Source: Spongilla lacustris (taxonomy: Eukaryota; Porifera; Demospongiae; Spongillida; Spongillidae). From it: DNA of 64,000 bases. Numbering within the stretch: the stretch's first letter is position 1; each line of letters begins with the position of its first letter. Positions 26,430 to 35,219 of this stretch are shown one piece after another. Made by a program: the position numbers and the translations under genes. The stretch is from assembly GCA_949361645.1 (NCBI GenBank), contig OX442434.1, positions 4,466,788 through 4,530,787 of the forward strand. The letters run 5' to 3'. The notes beneath the pieces are model-generated. The model was not told the DNA's origin. It saw only the letters and a list, made by a program, of their open reading frames with translations, and ran no database searches.

Positions 26430-27255
26430 ACACACACCTGTTGGAATGGTTGATACAGCTGGTGGTCATCTCCCAGTGTCAGGAGGAAGTAAATCACAGC
26501 ACCTCTTTTCTGGATGACATTCTATAAAAGGCACAAACAAATGCTTCATTGAGAAGCCATAAAAAGATCCGAGGGGTCAGAATAAGTTAATCTGACCCAC
26601 AACACCTATGCCAAATTATAAAATGGCTCATTCAATGCATGGGAATTACACTACAATTTCAATTACCCTTAACTGGACTCATAATACAGGTGGGACAACT
26701 CCAGATTATTACAAAATGCATGCTCCTTTTTATTTATCTCCTGCTCACAGCCAATGCCTAAGTAATGCACCCTTGCTGTACAATAATATAGCATATACAA
26801 ACGTTTTACAATCATCTTGAGTTGTCCCACCTCAGGGTCTGTACATACACAAAACACTTGTATTACAGTGTACTTGTCCAAAATCTCAGCACTCCCCCAA
26901 ACTAGCAGTGAATGAATGGGAAAAACATAAATCTTCAATGCGAAAACTTGTGGTAGACCTACTACTGCACAGCCAGGGTTCTCCCAAGGGGAAAAAAAAG
27001 TACAGTAATAATAGGTTAGTTGTTATTGGGGGGAGGGGGGCAGTGGTAAGAATCAAGCACATGCATGACGTTAATTTAAGAATTGTTAAAAAGAACAGCC
27101 CACAGTTCTTGTTATTATCCAATTACAGTCAATGTGGTTATGCCATTGCATAGAGTGGCCCAGCGCCATTTGTCAAGGGTCTGGGGAGAACTCTGACAGC
27201 ATTGTTGCTAGGTTATGTAAATTGTAAAGGAACAAACATGTGCACACTTTAAACT

Positions 27256-27299
<44 letters not shown>

Positions 27300-28212
27300 T
27301 AGATGCACAACATTCCCATCTAATGCATGTCTGTGAATAAATGTACCCTCACACAATAGATATAGACTAACCAGCCATCTTGAACCCCTACTCTATGTGT
27401 ACCTGACGAGAAAGTCGCTGGTGTAACTCAACAAACTTCATTGCTTCACTCTCCTTGTGCTGTCGAGCCACTACACACATAACACACAGCACATTGCATC
27501 TGAACACATCACACATAACACATAGAACATCTACATCTGAACACATCTCCATGCATACATAACACGCAGCACATTGCATCTGAACACATCTCACATAACG
27601 CACAGTGCATTGCATCTGAACACATCTCCATGCATACATGACACATACATGTAGGCCATCTACACCTCCGTGCACAAATAACACATAGGACATCTACATC
27701 TCCATGCAAACACACGTGCATATACATAAACACATGTACACCATGTCCATGCAAATACACTCATGAAGAATGCATACACATAACCACACACACACACACG
27801 CACACGCACACACACACACACACACACAGACCACACACACATCTTTTCTGGATTCTCTCTGATAATGCAAGCTCATCCGGAGACACGGCAGGTGCTATAT
27901 GACTGTAGGGGTTAAAATGCAGAGCAACCTTCACAGCACCTCCCCCAACAATAAACACAGAGTGCTAAATGTTTGCAATTGTACTTCATGCACGGAAGAA
28001 TCTCACCTGCCTAAGATGTTAAGGACATGCGTATACAAGCTGGAGAGCCGGGCTTCGAGGTGAAAGAAAGGAAGGCATTATCTTAGTGCTCTTTATTTGG
28101 AATACACAACGCTACCTTCGTTTTTAGTGTAAAAGGCACAAAGAGAATATAGTAATTCGGAAATGCTTCGCTCTTTTACCGAACTACTTGTAACTGCACC
28201 ATGGCTGCTCAT
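10050..28212 (-). CDS. TUBGCP3: Gamma-tubulin complex component 3 (GCP3), 21 exons
   Basis: GCP3 is a core subunit of the gamma-tubulin small and ring complexes that nucleate microtubules at centrosomes and spindle poles. Twenty-one exons were joined on the minus strand; all junctions are GT-AG and keep phase, giving 831 codons against about 907 in human. Conserved blocks include [65 protein letters not shown] and QLQYYITFE. The order is N-terminal helical region (1-210, Ser/Pro-rich linker about 120-225), GRIP1 (about 225-515) and GRIP2 (about 520-831). The start at 28212 was chosen because exon 1 (28116-28212) joins in frame and its length matches the GCP3 N-terminus. Oddity: after exon 21 the frame either stops three codons later or splices to an unfound exon, so about 60 conserved C-terminal residues are missing. 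Family assignment is firm. Confidence 0.93.
10879..10940. repeat. (AC)n microsatellite
   Basis: A pure CA dinucleotide run of about 62 bases inside a TUBGCP3 intron. The flanks contain several TACATGTA palindromes. Confidence 0.95.
13105..13937. mobile_element. 833-bp near-perfect palindrome (foldback MITE-like) in a TUBGCP3 intron
   Basis: The two halves, 13105 to about 13520 and about 13522-13937, are reverse complements over their whole length with scattered mismatches. The termini read AATTGGGACAGTGTC and its complement. The left half has a 79-codon minus frame that recurs, altered, in the right half; this is a mirror effect and not a gene. A diverged half-copy lies at 49845-50040 (shared AATTAACGAACA core and GAGCGGGAAA), so this is a dispersed element. 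In the pre-mRNA it would form a very long hairpin between exons 16 and 17. Confidence 0.8.
16663..20195 (-). CDS. TUBGCP3: TUBGCP3 exons 10-13 (GRIP1 domain)
   Basis: Exons are 20070-20195, 19188-19368, 18578-18855 and 16663-16765 (residues 262-490). Diagnostic segments are [58 protein letters not shown] and [20 protein letters not shown]. The last separates GCP3 from GCP2. GRIP1 mediates lateral contacts between neighbouring GCPs in the ring (family knowledge). Confidence 0.93.
16766..18577. other. TUBGCP3 intron 12 interior, nothing further recognised
   Basis: This intron has two overlapping minus frames at 17291-17652 that encode no domain I know and have no supporting splice context. Several GTACATGTAC palindromes lie within. 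I call no gene. Confidence 0.5.
20704..22883 (-). CDS. TUBGCP3: TUBGCP3 exons 6-9 (Ser/Pro linker into GRIP1)
   Basis: Exons are 22835-22883, 21971-22058, 21717-21859 and 20704-20849 (residues 120-261). Exons 6-8 encode a Ser/Thr/Pro-rich low-complexity linker (for example [20 protein letters not shown]), as expected between the GCP3 N-terminal domain and GRIP1. Exon 9 opens GRIP1 with [20 protein letters not shown]. Linker exons are supported by phase and splice sites more than by conservation. Confidence 0.75.
21620..21664. repeat. (GT)n microsatellite close to a TUBGCP3 splice donor
   Basis: A GT run on the plus strand (CA on the coding minus strand) starts about 50 bases inside the intron that follows exon 8. 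Confidence 0.95.
22735..22813. repeat. (AC)n microsatellite close to a TUBGCP3 splice donor
   Basis: Two adjoining AC runs broken by one CACC step. On the coding strand this is (GT)n lying about 20 bases after the donor of exon 6. Confidence 0.95.
23850..25110 (+). pseudogene. Decayed retroelement-like sequence within TUBGCP3 intron 5
   Basis: Several short plus frames follow one another: 24001-24300 (with [20 protein letters not shown]) and frames around 24400-24850. They lead into a [12 protein letters not shown] cluster that resembles, but does not match, a CCHC zinc knuckle. Stops and frame changes are frequent. The order (charged region, knuckle-like cluster, basic tail after the minisatellite) suggests a decayed gag-like gene; this is inference. 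It is transcribed antisense to its own frame within the TUBGCP3 intron. Confidence 0.3.
24861..25035 (+). repeat. 23-bp minisatellite, seven full copies plus a partial
   Basis: The unit CTGCTGGCCATTATGCTCAG plus GGG is repeated exactly seven times from 24861, with 14 bases of an eighth copy. Copies look identical by eye. Because 23 is not a multiple of three and the unit has no stop in any plus frame, all three plus frames stay open and encode the same 23-residue repeat in different registers. Confidence 0.95.
25242..25465. repeat. Degenerate CA-rich array
   Basis: Irregular repeats of CACACA, ACCAGCACA and CATACA units. The open frames on both strands here are low-complexity by-products (His/Thr or Cys/Val-rich). 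Confidence 0.8.
25640..26180 (+). pseudogene. hAT/ZNF862-like transposase N-terminal relic
   Basis: Two overlapping plus frames form one broken protein. The first (about 25660-25929) has [40 protein letters not shown] and RAMLLYRK, which resembles the zinc-finger start of ZNF862/KIAA1586-type hAT-derived proteins. After a frame change near 25900 it continues with [34 protein letters not shown] and, after another shift, [18 protein letters not shown], resembling the first catalytic segment of that family. The rest is absent. The resemblance is from memory; the frameshifts are seen directly. Confidence 0.55.
26274..26437. repeat. (AC)n array abutting the 5' splice site of TUBGCP3 exon 5
   Basis: About 160 bases of AC runs punctuated by AAC steps. 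On the coding strand the intron begins with the donor GT and is (GT)n from its first base, so the splice site lies inside the repeat boundary. Confidence 0.95.
26438..28212 (-). CDS. TUBGCP3: TUBGCP3 exons 1-5 (N-terminal helical region)
   Basis: Exons are 28116-28212, 28007-28052, 27841-27902, 27403-27470 and 26438-26521 (residues 1-119). Exon 1 encodes [20 protein letters not shown]; later exons give [43 protein letters not shown] and [13 protein letters not shown]. These align without gaps to the human GCP3 N-terminus as I remember it. Exons 1-4 are short (46-97 bp). The donors of exons 3 and 5 begin directly with (GT)n runs. Exon 2 is the least certain: its acceptor was chosen from the pyrimidine tract and phase. 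Confidence 0.8.
27258..27297. repeat. (AC)n microsatellite
   Basis: Pure AC run of about 40 bases in the TUBGCP3 intron between exons 4 and 5. Confidence 0.95.
27480..27770. repeat. Imperfect tandem repeats of about 60 bases in a TUBGCP3 intron
   Basis: Blocks built from ACATAACACA, GCATTGCATCTGAACACATC and TCCATGCATACAT recur four to five times. The minus-strand frames here (Cys/Met-rich) are repeat translations. Confidence 0.7.
27784..27840. repeat. (AC)n microsatellite abutting the donor of TUBGCP3 exon 3
   Basis: AC runs with CGCACG interruptions end directly at the exon 3 splice donor; on the coding strand the intron starts GTGTGTGTGG. Confidence 0.95.
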
Positions 28213-28477
28213 TTTACTACTGGATACAACTTGCAGACATGCGCGCGTCAACTCACGCGACTGGAATGTAGCGTGATCATATTCACTATAAGCATAATAA
28301 TTTCAGCCCGTCGAAACATCTTTTAGTCAACAAGTGACCTAAAGACCGAGGTAAGTGGCAGAGCTGTATATGCGGGCAGCTCGCTCGAAATAATGGCGCT
28401 AATGTATCTGGCGCGTAACGGGAGTTTTCATGTCCGTCTTTTATTCCGACTAAATCACCTCTCCGCAGTTCTTCGCC
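28213..28477. promoter_or_regulatory. Putative divergent promoter between TUBGCP3 and the coactosin-like gene
   Basis: Only 265 bases separate the two start codons, which point away from each other. The interval is richer in CpG (GCGCGCGTC, CACGCGAC, GGCGCG) than the surrounding introns. It lacks an obvious TATA box near either start and contains ATGGCGC on the plus strand. This fits a CpG-type bidirectional promoter. The start sites themselves are not visible. Confidence 0.6.
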
Positions 28478-29201
28478 ATGTCTACTGAGGTTAGCGTACA
28501 GGATCAGGGCACATTTGACCAAGCCATAGCAGAAGTCCGTGGTGGATCCGCGAACTGGTAAGTATATGTTATGTAAGTGCAACCACTTCGGAGATAGTTG
28601 GTTTTATTGCCATGGAATTGAGTTGACAGTTTACCCACGTAGGCAATAAAAGTGTTATGCACAAGCAAACACTCGTGTATCGATGTGCCAATTCGCGCTT
28701 CCGACGAAGCCTCAATTCAACCAATGCGCATGGGTTAGCCTTGTGCATTGCAGTATGACATCGTGGGTTGAACCTTGTGCGTAGTGTTGCTGACGCGTTT
28801 GCTGTTAGGCCCACGAGAACTTGGTTGTTGAAGTTTTGCCCTACATGGCGAATATAGCGCTTTTAGGGGCGTGGTTAGAGGACGTGACGTTTACTTGTGT
28901 CTGTGTGTGTGAACACCCCGAAACGTTTAGATGTACATGTCCTGCAGGTTTGGCAGTTAATGATGTGTGTATGCTTAATTTGACCACTGCAACTGTCTCT
29001 GTACCCCCCACCTGTTGTGCCAAAGTGGTGTGTGTTCTCCCTCCCTAGGGCCCTCTTTGGTCACTGGGACAACAACCCCAATGTCATCTATCACATCTCC
29101 TCTGGTACTGGTGGTGCTGAGGAACTAGCCCAGCAGGTTGACAAGGCTCAGTACCAGTATGCCCTTGGTGAGCCTTCTTGTGATTCACACACGCATGCAC
29201 A

Positions 29202-29272
<71 letters not shown>

Positions 29273-32200
29273 TCAGATGTGTAACACATACTTTTCATTT
29301 CCAATGTTGTCTGTGTTGTTTTAGGAGTGTTAGTGTGTTGTGTAGGAGTTGTAGTGGAGGCTAGTTTTTGGTCTAGGAGCCATGAATAGACTGACACATG
29401 TACATTCTTATCAGGGGGTTGTTTAATATGGATGTTATTGTACATTGCTATCTTGTGATGGCTCTGTGTAGGACTAGCTAGCTGTTGCAATAGCACAACC
29501 AGTGTGCTGTGTTTGTGTGTGTTATGTGAGAGAGACAGGGAAACTGTACAACCACTGGTGTTAAGGTGAGGTAAGGTCTCAGGGGATATCTACACTACTA
29601 TGTATGGTTGAGTTAATGGTAGCCATGCAATGAATACGTTTCTGTGGCTTAGATGCTACATGTACACCTTGTACCTTGCTGTCTTGTGAATAATAGTTGT
29701 GCCTCCAAAAGGCTGCCGAAATCTTGTTACATTTACAAGTGTGCAGTGTGTGAAGGCACTTGGGGGCATGCATGCATGTATGTAGCTCCTAGAATTATGT
29801 GTAAATGGTGTGAAATTACAGTACTTCACTATTGACACCTGTTGTGGTTTGTATGTGTAACACGACTCTGATTCTTTTCCCCTCTTCTCTTTCGTTCATC
29901 ACTTACTACCCTATTCCTCACTCCCCCTCCTGCTTTTTTTTTCACTTGCCTCTTCATTTCTCTCTCATTACCTCCATCTTTCCTCCGAGAGGAAAGATGG
30001 AAAGAAACACATGCACACAAGCTTGCACACACACACACACCACCACCACTGTGTGTGATTTGTATTAAAATATCATGACTCATCATTATCGATCACTTTT
30101 CACCCTAGTTCGGGTTGAGGAGACAATTGATGTTTCTACCACAGTCAAGTTTGCCTACATCACTTGGCAAGGTCCAGAGTTCCCTTTTACTAAGAGGGGA
30201 AAGTTTGGTGTAGTCCATGGAAGCATCAACAAGCTCTTCAGTGTACGTTGTTATAATTTTTTCTCCACAAATGTTGTTTGGGTGACATTGTCATGTGGGA
30301 AGTAGGAAGATCAGCACCACCTCAGTGTATTTCTCATGTTTAGAGGCAGGAATGTCCTTTGTGGGTCACAACTTGATGTTAAGGCACTAGATTTAGGCTG
30401 CCACCATTTGGCTGCAGCTTGGTCTGGAATGTGATTAAGCATTCTCATGTTTGCTCAGGACCTTATATGGTCAATACTTCATCCCTGGTTGACTACAATA
30501 GTGCTGCTTCGAGGTTCATGTAATGTTGTATCTCCCACACCTTGGAGTGTGCATACCTGAGTAGTAGTCACACCTACTTGTTTGGTCTTGTGCAGCTGAT
30601 GTAGTCTCTGACCTACGTACTACCCTTTGTACTGAGATTCTAACTGATGCCCTACATACTGCTCCTTGTATGCAGTCTTAGCCCTGCATATACTGCTCCT
30701 TGTATCCACATGGTAACTGATGCCCTACATCCCCTTGTATTAATTCTGTGCCTTACAAGTATCCCCCTATACATGCTGGCTAATGTAGTCTGTTATACAT
30801 GCCTTCTCAATATCACCCCTATACATGTTGGCTAATGTAGTCTGTTATACATGCCTTCTCAATATCACCTTATGTACGTTCCTACTAACGCATGTCCTTA
30901 TTCCCACTACTACCACTGCCCTATGACCCTACATGTAGGTAACTACTAACTACACATACGTGTTTCTCTTCTACTAGTATATGTTTCTACTCATCTGTCC
31001 CCCTCAATATTTTTACTCGCCCGTCTTCCTATCTCTCCCTCTTTACCTATTTCCTCCCTCCCATCATACTTTCCACTCACACAGCCCTATCATGTCTCAC
31101 TGGAGTATGAGAATGCTGAAGACATCAACACCGCTAACATCATGACCAAGATTGCTGAAGCAAGGTATGCAGTATGCAGTACATATGTCTATATCTTCTA
31201 TACATGAAATGACACCTTATTGTGATTCAGTGGAACCAGGAATAAGGTTTTGGAAGCATCAGAGGGAAAACTTCGTCCAGTAAGTGTTCTGTGGGTGTGA
31301 CCTTTGGGCGTGGCTGTTTATCCTGTACCTGTTCAGGAGCGGGGCTTCACCTCAAACACTGGCCACAAGTCAGGACCAGGCTCCGCCCCCAGCAAAGGTG
31401 GAAGTGTCTCAGCTGTTGGAAAGCTTGGATCATCCTTCACTGGAATTGCCAAGGGGGGAGCAGGTCAGGATTCCTAGAGAGATGAAGATGCCATGTGTTG
31501 CTAGAGATGAAATGGGAGATGTTTCTCAGAGTGGAGGAGGGGGGGGGGAGGTAGTAGATTATTATGTCACATTACATTTTCAGGGGTGTGCATTTCTCAG
31601 CTTCCAATCCCATATCTTTCTCTCTACCAATGGCTACCTGGGGGTGGTGGAACAGTGATCGTTGTATAGCACATTTATTGTTTTCTGTATATGGCTTCCA
31701 AATTGTTGTATTGCAGGGTTGAAGTTTGGTGAAAATGTGGAAGAAACAGTAAAGGATGTTCGGTCCGACACTACTGAAACAAACTGGTAAGGTGCTGTGG
31801 TTTGCATTGCATGTGAACGAAACAGTGTGGGAGATAATGATCCTTGGTAATGTTTGTGGCAGGAGAAACCAAAAAGGCATTTGTTTGTTGTTGTAGGCCT
31901 GCTGTTATAACTGTGGGGCTAAGATATGTGCATCTAATCCTTTCTGGCTGCTTTTTCCAACCCATACCTGGTGTGCTTGTAGGTGTGTTCTTGGCTATGA
32001 GGATGGCAACGTAAAGAACCCTATTGTGGTCCTGGGCGTAGGCAATGGAGGTGTGGATGAGTTCAAGGAGTTGTTCAAGGAGGACCAGATAGTATACGTC
32101 CTCTTCAGGGTGGTACGTTAGCCGCGAGAGGTCACTGATGACCTCATTCTTGTCTCTCTTTCTCTCTTTCAAGACTGACTTGGTTGATGAGATTGCCACT

Positions 32201-32765
32201 GTGAAGTTTGTGTACATACAGTGGGTGGGTGAGGGAGTGAAGCCAATGTCCAAGGCCAAGATCAGCACCCACAAGGGAGACCTTGAGAAGATGTTCTATG
32301 TATCCTCACCCTTCATCTGACACACATGTGCATGCTTCGTATGCATGCAGCTGCCTGGCCATTGTCCCACACCATTCAATTCCCTCTACCCGCCCACCCT
32401 GTGTTGATTTAAGCAAGTGTGGTAGGAATTGTTGTATGTTCCCAGTGAAGGGTATACATTAGTGTATCAGATCTGTTGTATTCCCTGTGTGAGTGTGGCA
32501 TGTGTGTGCTTGTATGTTACTTGTGCAAAGATTTGCACTTGTATATATAGTTCCTTGTCTGCTTTGTTGGTTTGTGTGACTTGGCAACAAGCTCATGATG
32601 TTGGTTGTGCTAGCATTCAAGTCCTCTCTTTCAAAAGATGCCTTGACCATAACCTGTTAGCCCACCCATGTCAACATCTTTGCTACCACTGCCAATGAGG
32701 TCAGCTCACGAGCTATCATGGACAAGGTCATGAGTGCCAGTGGATCTAAAAGCTGCGTCAAGTGA
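28478..32765 (+). CDS. Tandem coactosin-like protein with two ADF-H domains
   Basis: Ten exons (28478-28557, 29049-29167, 30109-30242, 31085-31164, 31231-31279, 31337-31463, 31717-31786, 31983-32112, 32174-32299, 32661-32765) join in phase to 339 residues. ADF-H 1 (about 5-135) contains NWALFGHWDNNPNVIYH, GTGGAEELAQQV and VKFAYITWQG. A Gly/Ser-rich linker (about 150-195, GPGSAPSKGGSVSAVGK) follows. ADF-H 2 (about 200-325) contains NWCVLGYEDGN, GVGNGGVDEFKELF, VKFVYIQWVGEGV and KISTHKGDLEKMF. These match coactosin more than twinfilin, although twinfilin also has two ADF-H domains. The Lys before F[AV]YI[TQ]W, at the position reported important for F-actin binding in human coactosin-like protein, is kept in both. 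Predicted role: cytosolic F-actin binding, possibly bivalent. An AATAAA near 33086 may be its polyadenylation signal. Confidence 0.88.
29199..29270. repeat. (AC)n microsatellite just inside coactosin-like intron 2
   Basis: AC run of about 70 bases starting about 30 bases after the exon 2 donor, on the coding strand as (CA)n. Confidence 0.95.
30520..30960. repeat. Degenerate intronic repeats in the coactosin-like gene
   Basis: Related phrases recur (GCCCTACATAC, TGCTCCTTGTAT). The block TACATGCTGGCTAATGTAGT followed by CTGTTATACATGCCTTCTCA is nearly duplicated at about 30770 and 30823. No coding content was recognised. Confidence 0.6.
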
Positions 32766-33083
32766 AAACCGACCTATCAGCTTTAACAAAGAGAAACATG
32801 TGTGTGACATCTTTAGAAGAGTTGCTTTTAGTTGATGTTTGTTTAATGTGCAGTTGTAATTCTTTTTTTTTCTTTAGTTTTGAATTGTAGACTTATTAGT
32901 GTTCATTCTTGTCTTCATTTCTGTCCCCAAAAAATGGTATTGTTTTATTGATATTTTATCAGCTTCAGTGATGTGATGGGTGTGCATCTTTATGAACACT
33001 TCTCTTCAGAGTACATTTGAGTTTGCATCACTTGTGGCAAGAGGAGGGGGGGTAGTTTTTATCGTTTGATGGTATATCATTTC

Positions 33084-33125
33084 AAAATAAACAATCACGG
33101 TGAAGTAACTGTTTTTAAAAAAAAA
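33084..33125 (+). terminator. Probable polyadenylation region of the coactosin-like gene
   Basis: AAATAAACAAT around 33085-33095 lies about 320 bases after the stop codon, and an A-run follows at about 33116. The hexamer is canonical; the cleavage site is inferred. Confidence 0.5.
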
Positions 33126-34148
33126 GGATACTAACGAAAACTTGATCTGGTTCACAATCAGTAGGAGCTTGAAAATGAGAACCCGTTCCTATTTGATTTT
33201 CTATAACATTAATATTGTGTTTACATACCCCTCCAGTAACGTAGCTAAAATGAGATTGAAAATGCATGTTACGCTTGGGTTTTTTTCCATGAAAGCAACT
33301 AAATCGTATATGTAAAGAAAGAAGACGAACTGAGGATTCTAAATATCCACTCCAATTACACTTTGCTGGACGTTGCGATAAATTAAAGCTATTTCGAAGT
33401 TTGAGCTCAGCCATGTTTGGCAAGGGAAAATCGCTTGAGCCGGAAACTTGGTCGGTGTGCAACTTGGCATTGCAGGGCGGATCCAGGGATTGGGGGGCGG
33501 GGGGGGGGAGGTGAGGGTGTGGCAGGGGTAGGGCGGAGCGGCGCGGCGAACGGATCCAATTAAGTACGACAACATGCACACACCTTTCAGCCCGAGAAAC
33601 TAGCTTTTTGTGTTCCGCCTTTTATGTACCTAGTTCCTACATACTTTTAAAGCGGCCAAATACTCTTAGTATGCAGCTGCTTAATCACGTGAGTTAAGCG
33701 GGGAACATCTGCAAACAAATATTCAAGCAATCGTCACTGTCGTTCGTTCCGAACCTTCGGGAGTCGTTAGCAAAAAATCCTTGTTAGCTATAAGTCATAA
33801 CAAGGGCCTTGGTCATAACGGTCAGGTAAGAACATGATAAATACATGATAACGCCTCCTGTGAGTATGTTACACGATACAGTACAATAAGAACAAACAGC
33901 AGACAGGCGGAGTATTCTCTCTTCACCGTGACTCTAATATCATCGCTTCAACATTTAAGGTAAACTGGTGGAAAGAGAAAAATAATTGTAAATTGGTGCG
34001 TATGCATGTCAAAATAGGCACTCCATGTAGGTTTTGCCATTTAGCACAACCTGACAGTAAAAAAAGAGGGTCGGAATCAATTTTTGATTTCTAATTGTCA
34101 CTTACATTCTGATACATGGTGTTTACATCCCTGGTACAAAATGTTCAT

Positions 34149-34153
<5 letters not shown>
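33126..34153. other. Spacer with a poly-G / GGCGGATCC repeat terminus
   Basis: No gene was recognised. At about 33476-33512 a GGGCGGATCCAGGGATTGGG phrase runs into a G-rich tract. Similar GGATCC-plus-poly-G junctions occur at 39378, 61790, 62502 and 63478 (the last two inverted), so it is probably the end of a dispersed repeat. Confidence 0.5.

Positions 34154-34228
<75 letters not shown>
34154..34228. repeat. (AC)n microsatellite
   Basis: Pure CA run of about 75 bases. Confidence 0.95.
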
Positions 34229-34230
<2 letters not shown>

Positions 34231-34449
34231 TCAACCGCTTAATAAAAACAACTAATGCAATTAATGTGTTCGTGTGCAATGGCCAGAATGCAGATATATC
34301 TAGTTATGCTTCAGATAACAATTAGAACTAAAACTGTCATGATCTAAGAGACTTAGAATCCAGAGCAGTTGGGAGGGGCTGCTAAGGACCAGTGGGGATT
34401 CTAAATCACATGGATCATAATGGTTTCAGTGTCAATGTGACAAACCAGA

Positions 34450-34985
34450 TTGCAAGGTGTTATGTGCGATGAGAGTGTTATGTGTGAGTGGGGGTGTTGT
34501 GTGCGAGTGAGGGTGTTGTGTGCGAGTGGGGTGTTGTGTGCGAGTGGGGTGTTGTGTGCGAGTGGGGGTGTTGTGTGTGAGTGGGGGTGTTATGTGCAAG
34601 TGGGGTGTTGTGTGGGGGTGTTGTGTTGTGTGCGAGTGGGGTGTTGTGTGTGAGTGGGATGTTGTGTGCGAGTGGGGGTGTTGTGTGCGAATGGGGTGTT
34701 GTGTGCGAGTGGGGTGTTGTGTGAGAGTGGGGGTGTTGTGTGCAAGTGGGGTGTTGTGTGTAAGTGGGGTGTTGTGTGTAAGTGGGGTGTTGAGTGCAAG
34801 TGGGGAGTGGGGGTGTTGTGTGTGAGTGGGGTGTTGTGTGCAAGTGGGGGTGTTGTGTGCGAGTGGGGTGTTGTGTGCAAGTGGGGTGTTGAGTGCAAGT
34901 GGGGGTGTTGTGTACGAGTGGGGGTGTTGAGTGCAAGTGGGGTGTTGTGTGTGAGTGGGGGTGTTGAGTGCAAGTGGGGGTGCAA
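34450..34985. repeat. Minisatellite of about 19-22 bp units
   Basis: Around 27 copies of GTGTTGTGTGCGAGTGGGG and variants (GTGGGGGTG, AAGTGGGG). Variable unit length keeps several frames open on both strands (Cys/Val/Gly or His/Thr/Pro-rich); these are not genes. Confidence 0.95.
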
Positions 34986-35219
34986 CTGCTCACTACAGTA
35001 CATTAATTAATAAAAATAGTCACAGAAACAGAGATCCATGTGATTTTTAAAGGGCTCTGTATAGTGTGCTAATTCTAAATCACAGTTACACTATTAACAG
35101 AGACAGAGTCAGTGGCCAGTTACAGTCAAAAAAGAATAAGACAGTATTTTGATGCACCAGACATAAAAAATAAAAAAAAACTACCCATTCACCAGACTTT
35201 AAGAATGTTGAATGGAACA

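Noticed and set aside
26202..26527. Long Cys/Val- or His/Thr-rich open frames over AC repeats (also at 10822, 21571, 22692, 29084, 34116)
   Set aside because: They are translations of dinucleotide repeats, open on several frames at once, with no domains or gene context.
31771..32274. 167-codon minus frame
   Set aside because: It lies antisense to exons 8 and 9 of the coactosin-like gene, which have matching splice sites and a conserved domain; it is a shadow frame.
28478..32765. Naming the two-ADF-H gene twinfilin
   Set aside because: The length is similar, but both domains carry coactosin-type motifs (KF[AV]YI[TQ]W followed by a KISTHKGDLEK-type helix) and not the twinfilin sequence as I know it.
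34478..35003. 137-171-codon minus frames rich in His/Thr/Pro
   Set aside because: They arise from the GTGTTGTGTGCGAGTGGGG minisatellite; both strands and several frames are open, which marks repeat translation.
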